From assembly GCA_964636485.1 (NCBI GenBank), contig CAZWSO010000117.1, forward strand, positions 1-7,688: a stretch of DNA of 7,688 nt, given 5' to 3'. The notes below the pieces were generated by a model. It made no database searches. It was not told the DNA's origin and saw only the letters and a program-made list of their open reading frames with translations. The stretch comes from CAYXRS01 sp964636485. GTDB taxonomy: Bacteria > Gemmatimonadota > Gemmatimonadetes > Gemmatimonadales > Gemmatimonadaceae. Positions 5,898-7,688 of this stretch are shown one piece after another; the stretch's first letter is position 1; the number at the start of each line of letters is the position of its first letter. The position numbers and the translations under genes are program-made.

Positions 5898-6894
5898 GGA
5901 TATTATGCCCCCACGAGCGCCTATCCTCGACCGGCTCTCCGCTCTCACGGACCCGATCCGCACACGTATGCTCCTCCTGCTCGAGGGACAGGAGCTAAAC
6001 GTGTCGGAACTCTGCGCGGTGCTTCAACTTCCCCAATCCACCGCCAGCCGTCATCTGCGCGTCATGGCCGGGGAGGGCTGGGTCGCCGCGCGACCCGTCG
6101 GCACGACCCGGTGGTACCGAATGAGCCTGGAGCGGCTGGACGCCGGCGCCAGGCGATTGTGGGACGTGGTGCGCTCTGAGGTAGCGGAAAGCTCGGCTGC
6201 CGGCCACGACCGGCAGCGGCTGGCCGGGGTGCTTACAGAGCGGCGGGCGCGGGCGCAGGAGTTTTTCGCCGAGTCGGCGGCGGACTGGGACCGGCTGCGT
6301 GCGGATCTCTTTGGGGAGGGGCTGGATCAGACGGTCGCGCTCGCCCTGCTCGACGACTCATGGACGGTGGGCGATCTGGGGTGCGGCACCGGCCGCGTGG
6401 CGGCCGCGGTCGCGCCCTATGTCACCAACGTCATTGCGGTGGACGACTCCGCTCCGATGCTCCAGGCCGCGCAGTCGCGGCTGGCGGGGGAGGGGAACGT
6501 GGAGGTGCGCCGGGGTGCACTGGAGGCACTGCCTATCGCAGACGGGGCGCTGGACGCGGCGATTTTGTGCCTGGTGCTGCACTACGTGGTGGAACCGCTC
6601 CGAGCGTTGCGCGAGGCACACCGCGTGCTGCGACCGGGAGGCCGGCTGCTGCTGGTGGACATGGTGGCTCACGATCGCGAGGAGTATCGTGCCGAGATGG
6701 GGCATGTTTGGCTGGGGTTTTCCGCCGACCGCGTGGTGGAGTGGATGGAAGCCGCCGGATTGGAGCGCGCGCTGTACCGGCCGCTGCCGGCCGATCTGCG
6801 GGCGCGAGGTCCGGCGCTCTTCGCGGCGACGGCGCGCACCGCACCGCCGCCGCTGGTGCGGGGCAATGGTGGGATGACGGAGCTCGACTTCTAG
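5896..6894 (+). CDS. sahR: ArsR-family HTH regulator fused to SAM-methyltransferase-like domain (SahR type)
   Basis: A 332-residue cytoplasmic transcription factor. Residues 8-80 form a winged helix: LDRLSALTDPIRTRMLLLLE, SELCAVLQLPQSTASRHLRV (recognition helix about 45-56) and a wing ending TTRWYRMS. The ArsR metal motif ELCxC is incomplete (ELCAV), arguing against metal sensing. Residues 120-295 are a class I methyltransferase fold with motif I DLGCGTG (160-166), the acidic loop VIAVDDS (179-185), ILCLVLHYVVEPLRALREAH (223-242) and LRPGGRLLLVD (245-255). In Proteobacteria, SahR has this same layout, uses the methylase-like domain to bind S-adenosylhomocysteine, and represses SAM-cycle genes until that compound accumulates. 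The next gene is ahcY, 41 bases away with no terminator seen, which strongly supports the same job here. The start is probably ATG 5896 or 5905; GTG 5806 would put the operator inside the coding region. True orthology to proteobacterial SahR is not established. Confidence 0.88.
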   Translation: MDIMPPRAPILDRLSALTDPIRTRMLLLLEGQELNVSELCAVLQLPQSTASRHLRVMAGEGWVAARPVGTTRWYRMSLERLDAGARRLWDVVRSEVAESSAAGHDRQRLAGVLTERRARAQEFFAESAADWDRLRADLFGEGLDQTVALALLDDSWTVGDLGCGTGRVAAAVAPYVTNVIAVDDSAPMLQAAQSRLAGEGNVEVRRGALEALPIADGALDAAILCLVLHYVVEPLRALREAHRVLRPGGRLLLVDMVAHDREEYRAEMGHVWLGFSADRVVEWMEAAGLERALYRPLPADLRARGPALFAATARTAPPPLVRGNGGMTELDF

Positions 6895-6935
6895 TGACGA
6901 CTTTCTTTCGCTGGTATCCTGAACAGGAGCGTTGA

Positions 6936-7688
6936 ATGGCAACCGCAGTTGGAACCGAGCGCACGGGCGCTGAGCGTGGCATACAGGAGCGTCCACCCTT
7001 CAAGGTGCGCGACCTCGGCTTGGCGGAGTTCGGCCGCAAGGAGATCAGGCTGGCGCAGCACGAGATGCCGGGGCTGATGGCGGTGCGAGAGGAGTACGCC
7101 GGCAGGAAGCCCCTGGCCGGTGCGAAAATCATGGGTTCGCTGCACATGACCGTGCAGACGGCGGTGCTGATCGAGACGCTGGCGGAGCTCGGCGCCGACG
7201 TGCGCTGGGTGTCGTGCAACATCTTCTCCACCCAGGATCACGCCGCCGCGGCGGCGGTGGTCGGCCCTGATGGCACAGCGGAGAACCCGCGCGGCGTACC
7301 CGTCTACGCATGGAAGGGCGAGACCCTCGAGGAGTACTGGTGGTGCACGGAGCAAGCCCTGATGTGGCCCGACGGCTCCGGCCCGAACATGCTGCTCGAC
7401 GATGGCGGCGATGCCACCCTGCTGGTACACAAGGGTGCCGAGTTCGAGGCCGCGGGTAGCATTCCGGAATTCGACGCCGATAGCGATCCCGAGGAGTGGG
7501 GCGTCATCCTCGACTTGTTGCGCGCGCAGCAGAAGGCGAATCCGGGGCGCTGGAGCGCCGTGGCCAGAGGGATCAGGGGGGTAACCGAGGAGACGACGAC
7601 CGGCGTGCACCGCCTTTACGAGATGGCGAAGAAGGGCACGCTGCTCTTCCCGGCGATCAACGTGAACGACTCGGTCACGAAGTCGAAG
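6936..7688 (+). CDS. ahcY: S-adenosylhomocysteine hydrolase, N-terminal part
   Basis: Cytosolic NAD-dependent enzyme that reversibly splits S-adenosylhomocysteine into adenosine and homocysteine, clearing the product inhibitor of SAM-dependent methylation. The 251 visible codons cover most of the substrate-binding domain. Motifs include GSLHMTVQTAVLIETLAELG (67-86), SCNIFSTQDHAAAA (93-106), LDDGGDATLLVHKG (154-167), VTEETTTGVHRLYEM (216-230) and FPAINVNDSVTKSK (238-251). K249 corresponds to the lysine that aids 3'-oxidation in characterised enzymes. A roughly 40-residue insert before RWSAV, as in many bacterial enzymes, is present. The gene runs off the right edge just before the KFDNLYG and NAD-binding region, so about 45% of the usual ~470 residues is missing. 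AGGAG lies six bases before ATG 6936. It is placed 41 bases after the SahR-type regulator, presumably in one transcript. Confidence 0.98.
   Translation, partial: MATAVGTERTGAERGIQERPPFKVRDLGLAEFGRKEIRLAQHEMPGLMAVREEYAGRKPLAGAKIMGSLHMTVQTAVLIETLAELGADVRWVSCNIFSTQDHAAAAAVVGPDGTAENPRGVPVYAWKGETLEEYWWCTEQALMWPDGSGPNMLLDDGGDATLLVHKGAEFEAAGSIPEFDADSDPEEWGVILDLLRAQQKANPGRWSAVARGIRGVTEETTTGVHRLYEMAKKGTLLFPAINVNDSVTKSK

Noticed and set aside
6895..6935. Terminator or S-adenosylhomocysteine riboswitch before ahcY
   Set aside because: The 41-base gap has no stem of note and is too short for a riboswitch.
6358..7610. Minus-strand frames of 212, 232 and 239 codons
   Set aside because: They overlap the well-supported sahR and ahcY coding sequences and translate to low-complexity Arg/His/Pro-rich strings.

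Overview
The window is GC-rich DNA that reads like a free-living soil or aquatic bacterium. The mix of a large secreted M14 metallopeptidase, NHL-like 6-bladed beta-propeller lipoproteins, a HEAT-repeat protein and a phosphodiester-glycosidase fragment suggests Gemmatimonadota. That placement is inference from gene types, not a search result.

Layout, left to right. (1) Bases 1-179, plus strand: the C-terminal end of a HEAT-repeat protein. (2) Bases 324-3182, minus strand: a 952-residue secreted M14-type zinc carboxypeptidase-like protein with a C-terminal amidotransferase-like domain, convergent with the HEAT gene. (3) About 3315-3608, plus strand: the 3' end of a phosphodiester glycosidase (NAGPA/DUF2233) gene that has lost its 5' part and has no usable start. 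Its stop codon abuts the stop of the next operon on the other strand. (4) Bases 3609-5752 (possibly 5785), minus strand: a compact four-gene cassette. In transcription order it holds a beta-propeller lipoprotein, an overlapping thioredoxin-fold lipoprotein with only one active-site-position cysteine, and two consecutive ~70-residue secreted peptides that end in a C-x3-C-x(5 or 7)-C-C pattern. (5) Bases 5854-7688, plus strand: an ArsR-HTH/SAM-methyltransferase-domain regulator of the SahR type, followed 41 bases later by ahcY (S-adenosylhomocysteine hydrolase), which runs off the window. A near-perfect inverted repeat sits at the regulator's start.

How the genes work together. The right-hand pair is a recognisable feedback unit: the regulator's methyltransferase-like domain should sense S-adenosylhomocysteine and relieve repression of ahcY, which removes that compound. 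The central cassette is the least understood part. Its architecture (propeller lipoprotein + redoxin-like lipoprotein + tiny Cys-rich exported peptides) recalls the NVEALA-peptide/BF3164-type propeller loci of Bacteroidetes, but I see no clear NVEALA motif. It is the best candidate here for an undescribed envelope or secreted-peptide system.
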